Shown: one piece after another, positions 9,676 through 21,294 of the stretch
Numbering within the stretch: position 1 is the stretch's first letter
How the letters are laid out: every line of letters starts with the position of its first letter
Source of the DNA: Brettanomyces bruxellensis
Taxonomy: Eukaryota; Ascomycota; Pichiomycetes; Pichiales; Pichiaceae
NCBI RefSeq assembly: GCF_011074885.1
Contig: NC_054690.1
Span: 997,001-1,061,000 of the forward strand
Length of the DNA: 64,000 nucleotides
Reading direction: 5' to 3'
The notes under the pieces: generated by a model
Seen by the model: the letters and a program-made list of their open reading frames with translations, nothing else
Told to the model about the DNA's origin: nothing
The model's database searches: none
Translations under genes and position numbers: made by a program

Positions 9676-9783
9676 TTTTTTTGTTGTCGATGCTTTGTTC
9701 GGGACTGGATACATAATGTATTTATAAGTATAAAATCGAGATATAACCAAATGCAGTACTTCAAGATGGAGAAAAGGTGATAT

Positions 9784-10346
9784 TGTCGGAACCTATGAGT
9801 TATAATAATGTTTTATATGTTAATAACGCATAAAGGTTCAACTGGTATCTTATTTATAATTTGTGAATCAAATTAATGTTCAGACAGATATGAGAAATAA
9901 TTCGCGGGGAAATTTTTCCTGTGAAATAAATTTCTCCCTAATCTACTTTCGGCTGAGAATGAATGACCTATTCCACTTCTGCGGAAAAATATCTCTTATA
10001 TGTATGTACTACTTTTTCCTTATATACTATGTGTCTCTTAGAAGGGACGACGACGTTATTGTGTAATTTGCAATACATATTCATATAAGGAAATCCATCT
10101 TGAAGTGAACCTTCAGCTGAAACCAAGAGTAACCTTCGGGTTCTCGCTGGATTACAAACGTGTTCGTAAGGACCCTGTTTTGTTATAGGGGTCATTATAT
10201 GCAACAGAAGTCTTTTCCATATCCGAACTATATGGCCAATCTCGTTCATAACCTTGGGCATCTGCGTGCTCGGTAGTGCTACGGCTCAGAGATATGTGAG
10301 CAATTAAGCAGATACAAATGTCACACGGGATTTATATACTCTGACA
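9784..10346 (+). mobile_element. Complete solo LTR family B with target-site duplication
   Basis: It starts TGTCGGAACC at 9784 and ends CTCTGACA at 10346, 563 bp. It is flanked by perfect 5-bp direct repeats GATAT (9779-9783 and 10347-10351). The size, TG...CA ends and 5-bp duplication are typical of yeast Ty1/copia solo LTRs. It starts ~110 bp downstream of tRNA-Thr. The 16-bp 3' end also occurs at 949-964. Confidence 0.9.
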
Positions 10347-10643
10347 GATATATTACGCTTATAACATCTGGTAAGTCAGTGGCCGGAAAAATAAATTAGA
10401 AACATGGGAAAATAAAATTGGTGGAGCAAACAGACATGTACTGTGTACAAGGCATAGAGTATGTGTCAAGAAATGCGGTTAGTTGCGTAGAACCAAACAA
10501 ACAAAGTAAGAAAGAAGCAAAACGTAACCGAAGTCACCCTTAATTCTTCTCATCCTCAGTGAAAAAAAGAAAAAGAACAAACAAATAAAATAAATTATCT
10601 TAAATAATCAGACCGCCTTAGTAATAAGCAAAAGATTTGCAAA

Positions 10644-12332
10644 TCACAACTTAATACCAGATGAAACTTCCAACGGTTTAATAACTGGATCGTAAACATT
10701 ACGGTTTAAATCGTTATTAGTTAACTTCAACTCATCATCGGTCCACAAAGGCTCATCAGAGTCATGTTTGGAGCTACCGATACCACAATTACCACCAAAA
10801 GATGCCCAATCAGAAATTCTCTTCAAACCCAGGGTATTCCAAATCTCATCTATGGCCTCAATCAATTGGTCACTAATAACCTTTCCATGATGAGGGGAAG
10901 GTGTAATTCTAAGACGTTCTGTACCCCTTGGGACACTTGGAAAGTTAATAGCTTGAACATATATCTTATACTGATTAAGCAGAATGTCAGAAGCTTTCTT
11001 ACAATCCGTTGGATTGCCAATCAAAAGTGGAATAATATGCGATGGGTTTGGAATAACTGGAATACCCAAGTTTGCAAATTGTGCTTTAATGTAACGAACA
11101 TTCTTCTGTTGATTAACTCGATCCTCAAGGTTCCTACGAACAATTCTAACAGAAGTGGCAAGACCAGACATAACTGCTGGTGGTAATGACGTGGTGAAAA
11201 TAAAGCCAGGAGCAAATGACCTAATCCAATCAATCATCTGCGTTGATCCGGCAACATAACCTCCAACAACACCAAACGATTTACCTAAGGTACCTGTTAT
11301 AAGATCCACTCTATCCATCACTGTTCTACGAGCAGGATGGTTCATACCAGCCTTCAAATGAGCATCAAAGTCCATGTGTTCAGCAACACCTGCACCATGA
11401 GGACCGTACATACCGACCGCATGAACTTCATCTAAAAATGTAATTGCGCCATATTTTTCAGCTAGATCACATATATCGGAAATAGGAGAAACAGAACCAC
11501 ACATTGAGTAGACCGACTCAAATGCAATGAGCTTAGGTGTTGACTTCGGATACATGGAAAGGAGCTCCTCCAAATGTTTCATATCATTGTGTCTGAATAT
11601 ATGCTTCTTGGCCCTGGAATTCTTAATTCCGGTGATCATCGATGCATGATTTAACTGATCGGAGAATATGACACCATTTGGGAACTTTTTTCCAAACAAA
11701 GACAATACGGCATCATTAGTCACAAAACATGAAGAAAAAACCAGCGCACCATCTTTTTTGTGCAAAGCAGCTAATTCGGCCTCTAATTGAATTGCATGTC
11801 TATTGTGACCTGCAATATTCCTCGTACCACCAGAGCCAACACCATACTTTTGCATCGTCTTAACCATGGTTTCGTACACCTCCTTGTTCTTACTCATTCC
11901 TAAATAATCATTAGAACACCAAACCATAACTTTATCATCTTCACGTTCCCTATGAGCCTTAGGGAACTCTTTCGCTAACCGATTAATGTTATTAAAGTAA
12001 CGATAAGAATGATCTTTTCTCTTAGCTTCAAGCTGTTCTGAAACTGCAGCTTCATAATCAAATGGCTTTTCATTAGTTTTAAAACCTTCAAGTTGAGCAA
12101 CATTTTCTACTGGCTCGGCATGAATGGCAGCTTGAGCAGCTCTTGCCTGAGCGGGCTTCGTACTTGTTGAGTACTCAAGCCTTTGCTCAGCCTTCAAAGC
12201 TGGACCCATCACCGGGCAATGCTTGGCCATCTTTAATAGACAGGAATTCTGAGCCATTGAGCGGAGGGAAGCAGCTGAGTTTGCCCTGACAAAGGGACAA
12301 ACACTCATGGATTTTCTTGCAAGTGACTCCAT
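10644..12332 (-). CDS. HEM1: 5-aminolevulinate synthase, mitochondrial
   Basis: The product is 562 residues (S. cerevisiae Hem1 is 548), starting at ATG 12332. It catalyses the PLP-dependent condensation of glycine and succinyl-CoA, the first step of haem synthesis, in the mitochondrial matrix. The basic, Ser/Ala-rich N-terminus is a presequence. It contains two Cys-Pro haem-regulatory-type motifs, VCPFV (Cys12) and HCPVM (Cys39). The catalytic core begins with [10 protein letters not shown]. It carries [10 protein letters not shown], the PLP-contacting [10 protein letters not shown], and the Schiff-base lysine in TGTLGKSFG around residue 350. The C-terminal RITPSPHH block is also typical. 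The gene is divergent from the lipid-kinase-like gene across ~1.5 kb. Confidence 0.97.
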   Translation of the reverse strand: MESLARKSMSVCPFVRANSAASLRSMAQNSCLLKMAKHCPVMGPALKAEQRLEYSTSTKPAQARAAQAAIHAEPVENVAQLEGFKTNEKPFDYEAAVSEQLEAKRKDHSYRYFNNINRLAKEFPKAHREREDDKVMVWCSNDYLGMSKNKEVYETMVKTMQKYGVGSGGTRNIAGHNRHAIQLEAELAALHKKDGALVFSSCFVTNDAVLSLFGKKFPNGVIFSDQLNHASMITGIKNSRAKKHIFRHNDMKHLEELLSMYPKSTPKLIAFESVYSMCGSVSPISDICDLAEKYGAITFLDEVHAVGMYGPHGAGVAEHMDFDAHLKAGMNHPARRTVMDRVDLITGTLGKSFGVVGGYVAGSTQMIDWIRSFAPGFIFTTSLPPAVMSGLATSVRIVRRNLEDRVNQQKNVRYIKAQFANLGIPVIPNPSHIIPLLIGNPTDCKKASDILLNQYKIYVQAINFPSVPRGTERLRITPSPHHGKVISDQLIEAIDEIWNTLGLKRISDWASFGGNCGIGSSKHDSDEPLWTDDELKLTNNDLNRNVYDPVIKPLEVSSGIKL

Positions 12333-13837
12333 TTTAACAGAATAATAATTGATCTTTCAATTTTCTAAGAACCAGTAATAGCAGATCAAAAGGGCAGAAG
12401 AAAAGGGCGAAAGAGAGAAAAGCACAAAACTGAGAGGGGAAGGAGCACAAGGTTGAAAACAAAGTACTTACCTTTTTAAATGAAATATCCGTTGAATCTT
12501 TAGATTTTTTTAACAAACATAATGCGAGGCAGTTGAATAATTTTGTTCGACTGAAAAAGTTATATTAGTAAAAAGAACAATCAAATTTAGGTTTTTTGAA
12601 AATACCTGAGGTAGAAAATTTCCGCTGGAAAAGGAACCAAATCATGGTAGGGTTTATACATCCATACGATATATATCTATTCCCTGAAATGTAAATCCGC
12701 TAAGCATTTAGAATTATATATTGACGTTCTTAAGAGTAAGGGTATATATTGTATTCTACAATAAGGTCCAGGGAGCCATCATCCACTTTTCGAAGCTGCA
12801 TTGTGGCGCAAAATACTTTTTCATAGAATTTCTGATAGCTTTTTTTTTCTCGAGTTGTTTATTCGCAGTCATTTCGGAATCATTTCTTGATCGCACTAGA
12901 TTTAAGCTTTTTTATTTTAGTACGTTGCGTTTATGCACTGCCTTCACAAATTCTAATATTGAAGGGCTAAAACAAGAAATCAAACTTTTCTTCAATAACG
13001 CGTCCTTATTTCAAAAAAGAGGAAAATTTTGTTGCAAGCGAATGTAATAAATACGAAGCCTATTGTTCACCTCTATTGGGTCACGATGAGGAATCAAACA
13101 AAGAAATTTGAAAAGCTATTTGCTATTGGAGTCATGCCATTGGCTCCTCTATTTCTTTTCTCTATGTTAGGGAGAGTGGTGAAGAAAATCCATCAAACAA
13201 TCTATTTTATCCGCACGATAAATACCTCTGACTACCTTTTTGATCTTCAGTGTGTTAATGTATATTGCCTACAAAATATTTTTTGTGGGAGCAGGGACGA
13301 AAACAAAGAGGAATGCAAGCGCAAATAATATGTTTCCTGACCATACCTGAAGTACTTCAGATATGCTACCATGCTTTGACCGAAACGAAGTCCTGATATT
13401 TTATGATATCAGCCGTAATTTTCAGATCGTTTAAAAATATTTTAGCCGAACTTCCATTGGTGTAATTTTTTTTAATCAAACAGCCTGTAACCAACGAACG
13501 AGACAATATTAGTACAAATCAATAAAGACAGCTTTGAGCGTACATTTTTTCCACGATAGGAAGCAATTATTCTCACTACTTCCAATTGCGATAATTATGA
13601 AAAAAGTCGATTGCGGCAAAACTTGATCGATTTTGCCTGACTGCAAAAACGATTAATAGCTCATCGTGTACTGAAGTCTGGGACAAAATCATGTAACTAA
13701 CGTTGCAAGACAACGATTACATTACACACCCTTACACAATTCAATCTGAATTAATAATAACTTCGTTATAAATTAGGTGACAACACTTGCTTGAAATACA
13801 CGCATTAGCCAGGGCTGATCTGGGCTCATTTTTGCAT
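12333..13837. other. Divergent intergenic region between HEM1 and the lipid-kinase-like gene
   Basis: About 1.5 kb. Frames at 12721-13047 and 13029-13328 start at non-ATG codons, are rich in Phe/Leu/Lys and resemble no family I know, so I treat them as chance. The region should hold both promoters. No site of high specificity is recognised. Confidence 0.5.
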
Positions 13838-14995
13838 ATGGGTGGACTAATTTTATCTTTTTCACATGCTGGTATTGTGCGGATAGAGGAAGATGAGATT
13901 TCGTACCGCATGGAGCAGATTGCTTCGTCAGATAATCATAATCACGAAGATGCGTTAGTGCCAATTGATAGCCTTCCAAATCATTTGACTGAAAGGACAG
14001 TGATTGTATTTGATTCAGTTTTTTCAGGTGAGAAACAGAAAAGGAAGAACGTTTATGAAGGTATTTTGAAGCCCTTATTTTTGCTTCTAAATATTCGGCA
14101 CCGCTATATAAGAACAACCACTTCTCACACAATATCTGATAATGCAGCCAAATTAGAGATATCAAAGTCATATTTGATAATTATGATCTCTGGCGACACA
14201 TCTTTAAATGAATTGATTAATGCTATGTCGAACGGAATGGACGTGGCTGTTTTGATGATGATTCAAGGTACAGGAAACGCATTCGCTAATTCTATAGGTC
14301 TGGGATCTGTTTTTGATGCAGTCAGAGCGCTATTTATTGGGAAATTGTCATATTTTCCCCTTTATGAAGCGAAATTTGATCCCCCTGGGTTTTTGATTAA
14401 TGAAAAACAACAACTGACTCGTAAAGTCAATCAAATGCTTTTTTTTGTTGTGGGGTCATGGGGCTTGCATGCAAGCTTGGTGGCCGAATCCGCATCTCTA
14501 ACAATGCGAGCGAAGTACGGTAATGAACGATTCAAAAAGGCGGCTGAATCAATTTTACAGAAGAATCCTGCCTTTTTGGGATCGATTACGTTACTTAGGA
14601 AGAATGGTGAAAGACAAGTTATTGAAGACAACCAGCCCTTTTCATATTTCATCATGTCAGCAATGCCAAAGTTTGAAGCATCCTTCCTCATCTCACCAAA
14701 GTCGGATCCTTCGAAGTCCGAACTTCACTTATTATATTTTAGGCATACGAAGGCCTCAACGACGATGAAACTAATGGATAAGGCTTATAATAATGGAAAA
14801 CACATCGAGGACCCACTTGTAAAATATATTCGTATAAATGATGGCCAATCTGTGGAATTAGCGGTATCTGATTCAGTGTATGATCCCGCTTGTTCTAAAA
14901 TATGTCTTGATGGCAGTATAGTTTTGCTTCAAGGTATACACAGAAAGATTACATTCAGTTGTTCGAGTGCAAATTCTTTATTATATTTGAAATAA
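13838..14995 (+). CDS. Diacylglycerol/sphingoid kinase-like protein with altered nucleotide loop
   Basis: The first ATG of the frame is at 13838 and gives 385 residues. Three regions follow the DAGK/LCB-kinase catalytic fold. VIVFDSVFSGE (residues ~55-65) corresponds to the opening NPxSG strand. ISGDTSLNELINAM (~116-129) stands at the GGDGTxxEVVNG loop. IQGTGNAFANSIGL (~142-155) stands at the PxGTGNxxA motif. A C-terminal CLDGSIV matches the family's CVDG strand. The GGDGT loop reads SGDTS, so the first and third Gly are lost while the central GD is kept. Yeast Lcb4/Lcb5 also deviate here (SGDG), but not in the same way. The protein may be a divergent lipid kinase or a catalytically weak paralogue; substrate is unknown. 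It converges with the MLP-like gene. Confidence 0.62.
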   Translation: MGGLILSFSHAGIVRIEEDEISYRMEQIASSDNHNHEDALVPIDSLPNHLTERTVIVFDSVFSGEKQKRKNVYEGILKPLFLLLNIRHRYIRTTTSHTISDNAAKLEISKSYLIIMISGDTSLNELINAMSNGMDVAVLMMIQGTGNAFANSIGLGSVFDAVRALFIGKLSYFPLYEAKFDPPGFLINEKQQLTRKVNQMLFFVVGSWGLHASLVAESASLTMRAKYGNERFKKAAESILQKNPAFLGSITLLRKNGERQVIEDNQPFSYFIMSAMPKFEASFLISPKSDPSKSELHLLYFRHTKASTTMKLMDKAYNNGKHIEDPLVKYIRINDGQSVELAVSDSVYDPACSKICLDGSIVLLQGIHRKITFSCSSANSLLYLK

Positions 14996-15157
14996 CGACT
15001 ACCTATGTATCACAAATAAGAATCAACACTTCGCATAATTTTTGCTGCTGAAAGAGCCAATGGAAAATATAATAAACAAATCTTGCAATTTAAGGTATAC
15101 TAAAAGAAAATAACCAAAATATAGCTCATCAAACGAAACATCGTGCTTGACACATAT

Positions 15158-18100
15158 CTAATCTGTCTTTGGGCGCTTTTCCACGTTAGAGGCATCATCA
15201 TCAGACTTTCTTTTTGCTGGTTTTGTAGGAAGGGTAACAGCTCGTGGGTCTGGCGTGACAGAAACAGGGACTTTCGAATCCGAACTTTTATTAAATGAAC
15301 CACTTGATCCAGTATCACGGTGTCCAGATAAAAAGGAAATAGACGATCCCGGAGCAGAAGATCCTGTTACAGACGAGGCGGACATAACAATACTATCAGT
15401 ATGAGTTTCATTGATGTTGTCCTTAGTTTCAATTTTTTCCAACTTGTGCTTCAAATTTTCGAGCTGCCGCTTTAAAATATTCTCTCTGAATTGTGTTTCC
15501 CTTTTCACAGAAGCAGTGACCTCTTTACGCACTTCTGCCTTTTCTTTTTCCAGTTCTTCCTTAATCCTGCTTCTATCAATATCCGAGAATCCAGAATTTT
15601 CAGATGACATCTGTTGCCTACTCTTTTCCTCTAATTCCTTTACTTTGGCTTCATACTGTGCATCTAGTTGCGCTGAACGAGCCTTCCATCTTTGCTCGAT
15701 GACCTCACTAATCCTTGCGTTAGTTGGGGCACGAACACGCTTTTTGTATGCATCCATTTCCTCAAGTAGATGCTGTTTGCTTTCAGTTTCAACTTGCTTC
15801 TTAAACGCATCTCTTTCAGCCTCAATTTTCTTCCTATAGTCATCTTTCTCTTGTTCAAGCTTCTTTTTGAAACTATCCAATTCTTTTGCATAAACTTTTC
15901 TCTTGAATTCTTCTCTCACATTGTTGGCCGTTGATATGCTATTTTTTGGTTCAGCAGCGAATTTTGCTAAGCGTGCTTGCTTCTTGGTTTCTTCAACCTT
16001 CTTAGCTAACTCTTGCTTCACCAAGGTCAGATTTGAATTAAGTTCACCAATCTCCTTGTTCAATCTTGCAATTTCCACTTGATACAACCTTAATTGCTCT
16101 TTATCCTTACCAGATTTTGTGCTTTGAAGCTCCGTCACCTTTTGTAGCAATTCATTCTTCTGCTTATTAAGCAGCTCAATCTCTTTCGCCTTAGTGCTCA
16201 CAGAACCGGAGGTAGTATTGAACTTCACGGATAAATCTTTTAGTTGCATTTGTGCCTTTTCCAATTCAGCACTCTTGGAAACCAAATTTGATTTCAATCC
16301 TGCTAATTCCTTTTCAAGAGCTTGAGACCTGGATGACGCAGTAACAAGTTTAGACTCAAGATCTTTTGCTTTTGTAATGAAGCTTTCGAGTTGGGTTCGA
16401 AGAGATATGTTATTATCTTTAAAGACCTGTAGCTCGTGTGACTCCTTTTTCATACTTTCAAGGAGGGTTGTATATTTATCGGCTACAGACTCTTTCTCCT
16501 TAGCCTCAACTAATTGTGTCTTTAAATTGCTAAGCTCCGAATCTTTTGAGTTTACGCTTGCTCTCAAACGCTTTTCTTCAGCCTTCAAATATTGCAATTG
16601 TTGTGACAAGGAATCATTTTCTCTATGCAGATACCCAATTAAACCTTTCATGTCACTCGATTCATCTATTGCATGAATATCCTCGGAAGACTTGCTCTCT
16701 AACTGATTCATCAATGTCCGATTCTGAGCATCAAGTTCAGTGATTCTAATTTGGTCTTGCTTAAGCTGCTCTTCTAAGTCACTCTTTTCTTTACCAAACA
16801 AAACATTGGTTGATTTCAATGACATTTCAGCCTTCTGCAAGCTAGTTTGAAGCTGAGAAAGTCGGCTTTGCAATGCATCCATCTTTTTTGAAAGATCATC
16901 CTTTTCTTCAGACAATTTATGAATTGTCGTACTGCTCCGAGTTGCCTGGTTAGCAGCATCTTTAAGATTCTCTTCCTTTTCTGCAATTTCTTCTTTAGCT
17001 GATTTCAATCTGGAATCATAATCATTCTTTATACCATCAAATGATTCGATGATCTTTCCTAACTCCCGAATTTTCTCTTCGCTTTTTTGCTTCTGCTCAG
17101 CATACTCTTGAGTCACCTCATCTAAGTGTCCCTGAATTTGAACATTTTCTTCCTGCAGTTTCGTCACTTGCGAGGTTAGACTTTTAATATTTTTTTGAGC
17201 TTCTGAAAGTTGTCCTTCTGTCGAGACCTTATATTTATTAAAGGAATCATTCAATGAGTTAAGCTCTTTCTCAGACGAAGCAGCAATTTGCTTATATTGC
17301 ACAGAATTCTGTGTAGCAAGTTTAGAATCCTCAAGAGCATTATTCAATTCCTGTCTCAAAGCCGCAACCATATCGCGATCCGTTGTATCCGAACCCTCAA
17401 TGGAGGATAAATTAGCCTTTCTTCTTTCAGTCACTTCGTTATACTTCACCTGCAAAGATTCATAATTTTTGTTTAGTAGCGTTACGGATTGTGACTTGGA
17501 ATTCAAGGTCTCCTTCAAAACAGACACCTGAGAGACCAACTGATCAATTCTTTCCTGATAACTCTTCGAATCGGCATTTTTAGAATGTAGAATTCGTTTC
17601 GTTTCTTCCACGCTTGAGCTCAATTTCTGTCTAACTGTATCCAAATGCTTCTGCAATCTATCAACATCAGCTTGGAGACGCTGAAATCTGCTTTTATATT
17701 GCTCTTGTCTTTCACTGTCAAGGGTTTGTAGTTTTATAATCAAAGCATTGGCCTTTGCTTTTTCATCTGTGAGTTTCTCAACCTCATTATGGAGTTTTCC
17801 ATTAGTGACTTGCCACATTGACTTTGCGGCCTTCATTGTCCTTAGCTGAATCTCTAAAGTGGCTTGATTACTCTTAGCCTGTAACAATTCATTAGTCAAC
17901 TTACCTGCACGTTCTTCCAACCCCGTTTGCTTTCGTTGTAAGGAGGACATACCAGATTTCAATTGAGAATTCTCAGCTTTTGCAGAGGCCAAAAAGTAGG
18001 ATGATGTATTATTCTTCTCCTGAAGCAACTGATTAGAAGATTGCATCTTAGCAAGCTTTAAAGAAACATCCGAATTTTGAGACATCAACTGCTGAACCTT

Positions 18101-20762
18101 GGCGTTTAGCTCAAACACTTTTGTATTGTACTCCTTTTTGAGGGCATTATATTCATTCTCTTTATCAGACAATTTGGCAGTTGCACTCTCAAATCTTTGC
18201 TTAAAGATTTTCTCATCCTCCTTTTGAAATGGATTTTGTACGTTACTTTCAATCAATTTTTGCAATATATCCCTGCTATTTGAAGCTGCCGCTAGTTGTG
18301 TTTTTGTATTTTGCAACTGTTCCTGCAACTTCAATATTGCCTTCTTCGACTTTATAAGAGCTTGATTTTCAGATTGCTGTAATTCAGCGGAACCAGACTT
18401 CTCCTTTGCCTCCAATTCCGACCCCAAATTTCGGGATGCAATTAGGAGCTGCTCATTCTTCGTGATTAATTCCGCAATATCCCTAAATGTCGTAAGACGC
18501 TCAGTGATTAGCTTACCTGTGTCCGTGGAATCCTGAATAGTGGGTATGTTACCCACCAAATTAGTTATATATGCCTTATCTTCACCTGTTAAAGCGCCAC
18601 CATGATCTTTCACGGTAACTTCAGCGAGTAAAACAGCAAGCTGTCTTTGCAAATCAACTTTAAACTGTGATAATTGCCTAACCTGAAGCTGCAATTCGTC
18701 AGCCTTTTTGCTAGAAATCGTAAGTTGGGTCCGAAGCATCGACTTCTCCTTTGATAAATTATCCAAAATAACTTCGAACTGCCCTTGTTTCATTTCCAAA
18801 GTTGTACACTTCTCCTTATATGATTTCAATAATGGCAACCGACGATCTAACTCCTTGAAAATTAAAGAAAGTTCTTTCTCTGCCTTCTCCTTCGCTCTCC
18901 TTTCGCGCACAAGATTTCTTCTTAACTTACTAACTTGAGCAAGAATATCCGTTAATGAATATTCAGAGCCCTTCAAAACCATTCTTGCAGACGTGGAAAG
19001 AGTTGTATTCGCAGCTTTCGAAGAAACTTTTGCTTCATCAACTGAACCATCCTCCGACATCGCTTCCAAAATATTTCCATTATTTACAGTACTTTCAATG
19101 TTCGTTGTACTCATATCATTGATTGTATCTTCAAGATCTTTAATTCTTGTCTCTCTTTGAGCAAGGTCATCCTTGAAACTCTCAAATTTCGCCTTATATG
19201 AAGTCTCATCTTCATCAATTTTGCGGAGAGTTTCATCATAAGCTTTCTGCATCGATTCGATACGCTTACCCTTTCATCATTAGACTCCTGGAGAATAGTT
19301 AAAAGCTTTTCTTTCTTGGCCAACTCTTCCTTATATAAACGATCTTGCTGTGCGTTCTGATCAGAGAGCTCTTTGATTTTAAGAGTGTGTTCATCATATT
19401 TAGACTGCAAAGCCTGTAAAGCAGTTTCTAACTGCGTTTTTCCAGCAGTAGCTACGGTGCAATTTTGTTCAGCGTTATCAACTCTAGTTCGTAATCCGGT
19501 TATTTCAGCTCTCGTAGTTGTTCTCACTGATTGCAATTCATGCGACCTTTTATCTAATTCATCCTCATACCATTTAACGGACTGTTGAGAAAGATCCAAT
19601 TCCCTTTGAAGCTTAGCTCTATCAAACTTCTCTTGCGTGAGCCGTGACTCATGATGATCGTTTGCATTTTCCATGACGTTGATTTTCGTCCTAAGCTTCT
19701 TTTCCACCTGAACTTGCGTTTCAAGCTCCTTGGTCAATTCTGAAATTCGTTCTTGCTTGTCCAATAACATCTGATTTGTTCCCTGCTTGAATTCAGAATA
19801 ATGTTGTATTTGTTCCTTCAAGTTTGCAATCGTCTCCTTAAAACCCCGAGCTTTATTCTGCTCCACAGTGAGGTTTTTTCTTTCAGAATCCCTTTCATCC
19901 TTAGTCGTTAAAAACTTTTGCTGTAAGAGTCGAATTTTGTCTTCACTTTCGTGTATTTTTGCAGTCAATGATTCAACCTTTGAACGTGCCGAATGGGCTA
20001 ACTGCTCTAATTTCACTTCATAAATTTGGTTTGACGATTTCAGATTTTGAAATTCATTGAACCTGGCAGACATGTTTCGAACAATAGAAGGGGGTAAGGA
20101 TTGAAATCTCCATTATCTAGCCTATAGAAAGGTGCCATAGCCGGAAGATCATCAGATTGTTCATCTGTGGGAATGCCGACTGAGGTAGCTTTAGAAATAC
20201 CCGACGAAACAATTTTATTCGCTGTTCCAACATCTAAAGTTGTATTAGAATTCTGTGGACTGACCAATGTATTCTCAGGATCATTAAAGGCATTTTTGTC
20301 ACCCTTCTGATTAGAAATATCTTCAATTGATATGTTGTCATTATTGGTTGGAACAACGTCCTTGTGAATATCATCTGTCTTGCTATCACATTTTTCACTA
20401 CTACTCTTCTTCTCTTCTTCAACGGCTGCAACATCCAAATTTTGAGGACTTTCAGATTCTTCGCTAGTGTTATCAATTAGTCCACTTTCCTTCTTACTAT
20501 CAGTAGAAGAATCAGACAAACCATCAAATTCTTCTTGCTCGCTTGGATTTGTTGAAATTACAGCCTCTGAAGTAGTCTTTTCAATTCCCATCGACTCAGA
20601 TTGATCATTGACAGGTAAGTTTAATGAGGTCGAGGAATTATTTCCCGAAACTTCCAAATTCTCGACATTACTGTTACCTTTTGCTTCAGGGCCATCATTC
20701 TCAGAAGTCTTGAGCTCCTTGGATGACTGCACGGATGAATCTTCACTCAAAGAACCCTCCAT
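15158..20762 (-). CDS. MLP1: TPR/Mlp-like nuclear basket coiled-coil protein, two frameshifts
   Basis: Three overlapping minus-strand frames make one gene: 20762-~20094, ~20094-~19270 and ~19270-15158. Each junction is repaired by one extra base, one in the G5 run at 20090-20094 and one in the CCCTTT at 19269-19274. The result is 1868 residues, close to S. cerevisiae Mlp1 (1875). The first ~225 residues are acidic and Ser/Asn-rich. The next ~1500 are heptad coiled coil, including the SVKWYEDELDKRSHEL block typical of TPR/MLP proteins. The tail is Ser/Thr-rich and ends with a basic cluster (AKRKSDDD) that may be a nuclear localisation signal. These proteins build the nuclear pore basket and act in mRNA quality control and the spindle checkpoint. 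The acidic N-terminal extension is unlike Mlp1, so the start could be internal (MSARF at 20073). Confidence 0.78.
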
Positions 20763-21294
20763 TCTAAATGTATTGACGAAACTTAATAATATATACCCAA
20801 GAAAAAGAGAAGAAAATCTTTGGAAACAACCGGACTAACCAATCGTAAGAGCAAGGTTAGATAAGTTTATTTATTTACGCCAAATAATGTTTCCAGCTTC
20901 TTTTTCTCACTTCTCGGTGTTTCCCTGCTCTTTTTTTTTTTTTTTTATTCCTACCTACACTTCACTGCCAGGAGGCGGGATTTTTCAAGTTTATTACAGA
21001 GACAACACATTTGAACAATTTCAAAGCATGTAGAAAATAAGCGCATATACATTACGACGATATAATAATATATGATAACTGGTGCTTCAATTTGTTTGCA
21101 ATCTTATGTGTTTAATTTATGTAGGAAGTTAATAATTCTGATGAATGCTTTTAGTTTTGGGAACACCCGTACACTAAAATATTACTTATGGTTCATTTAT
21201 AATTGACGACGCGTGCTCTCTGCCTTCCAAGAGCAAGATGTACAAGCCAATTGCATATTAATTCAAACATATAGATTGTTCAACAACTTTTAAA
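20763..21294. other. Divergent promoter region between MLP-like gene and MCM10
   Basis: 532 bp separate the two start codons. A T-run lies near 20932-20947 and an MCB hexamer at 21209-21214. No further feature is recognised. Confidence 0.5.
21209..21214. promoter_or_regulatory. MCB (MluI cell-cycle box) ACGCGT upstream of MCM10
   Basis: The hexamer lies 81 bp upstream of the proposed MCM10 ATG. MCB elements bind MBF (Mbp1/Swi6) and drive G1/S expression of replication genes in yeasts. A single hexamer is weak evidence by itself, but the target gene is a replication factor. Confidence 0.45.

Noticed and set aside
12721..13328. Two overlapping plus frames upstream of the lipid-kinase-like gene
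   Set aside because: Non-ATG starts, Phe/Lys-rich low-complexity composition and no recognisable motif.
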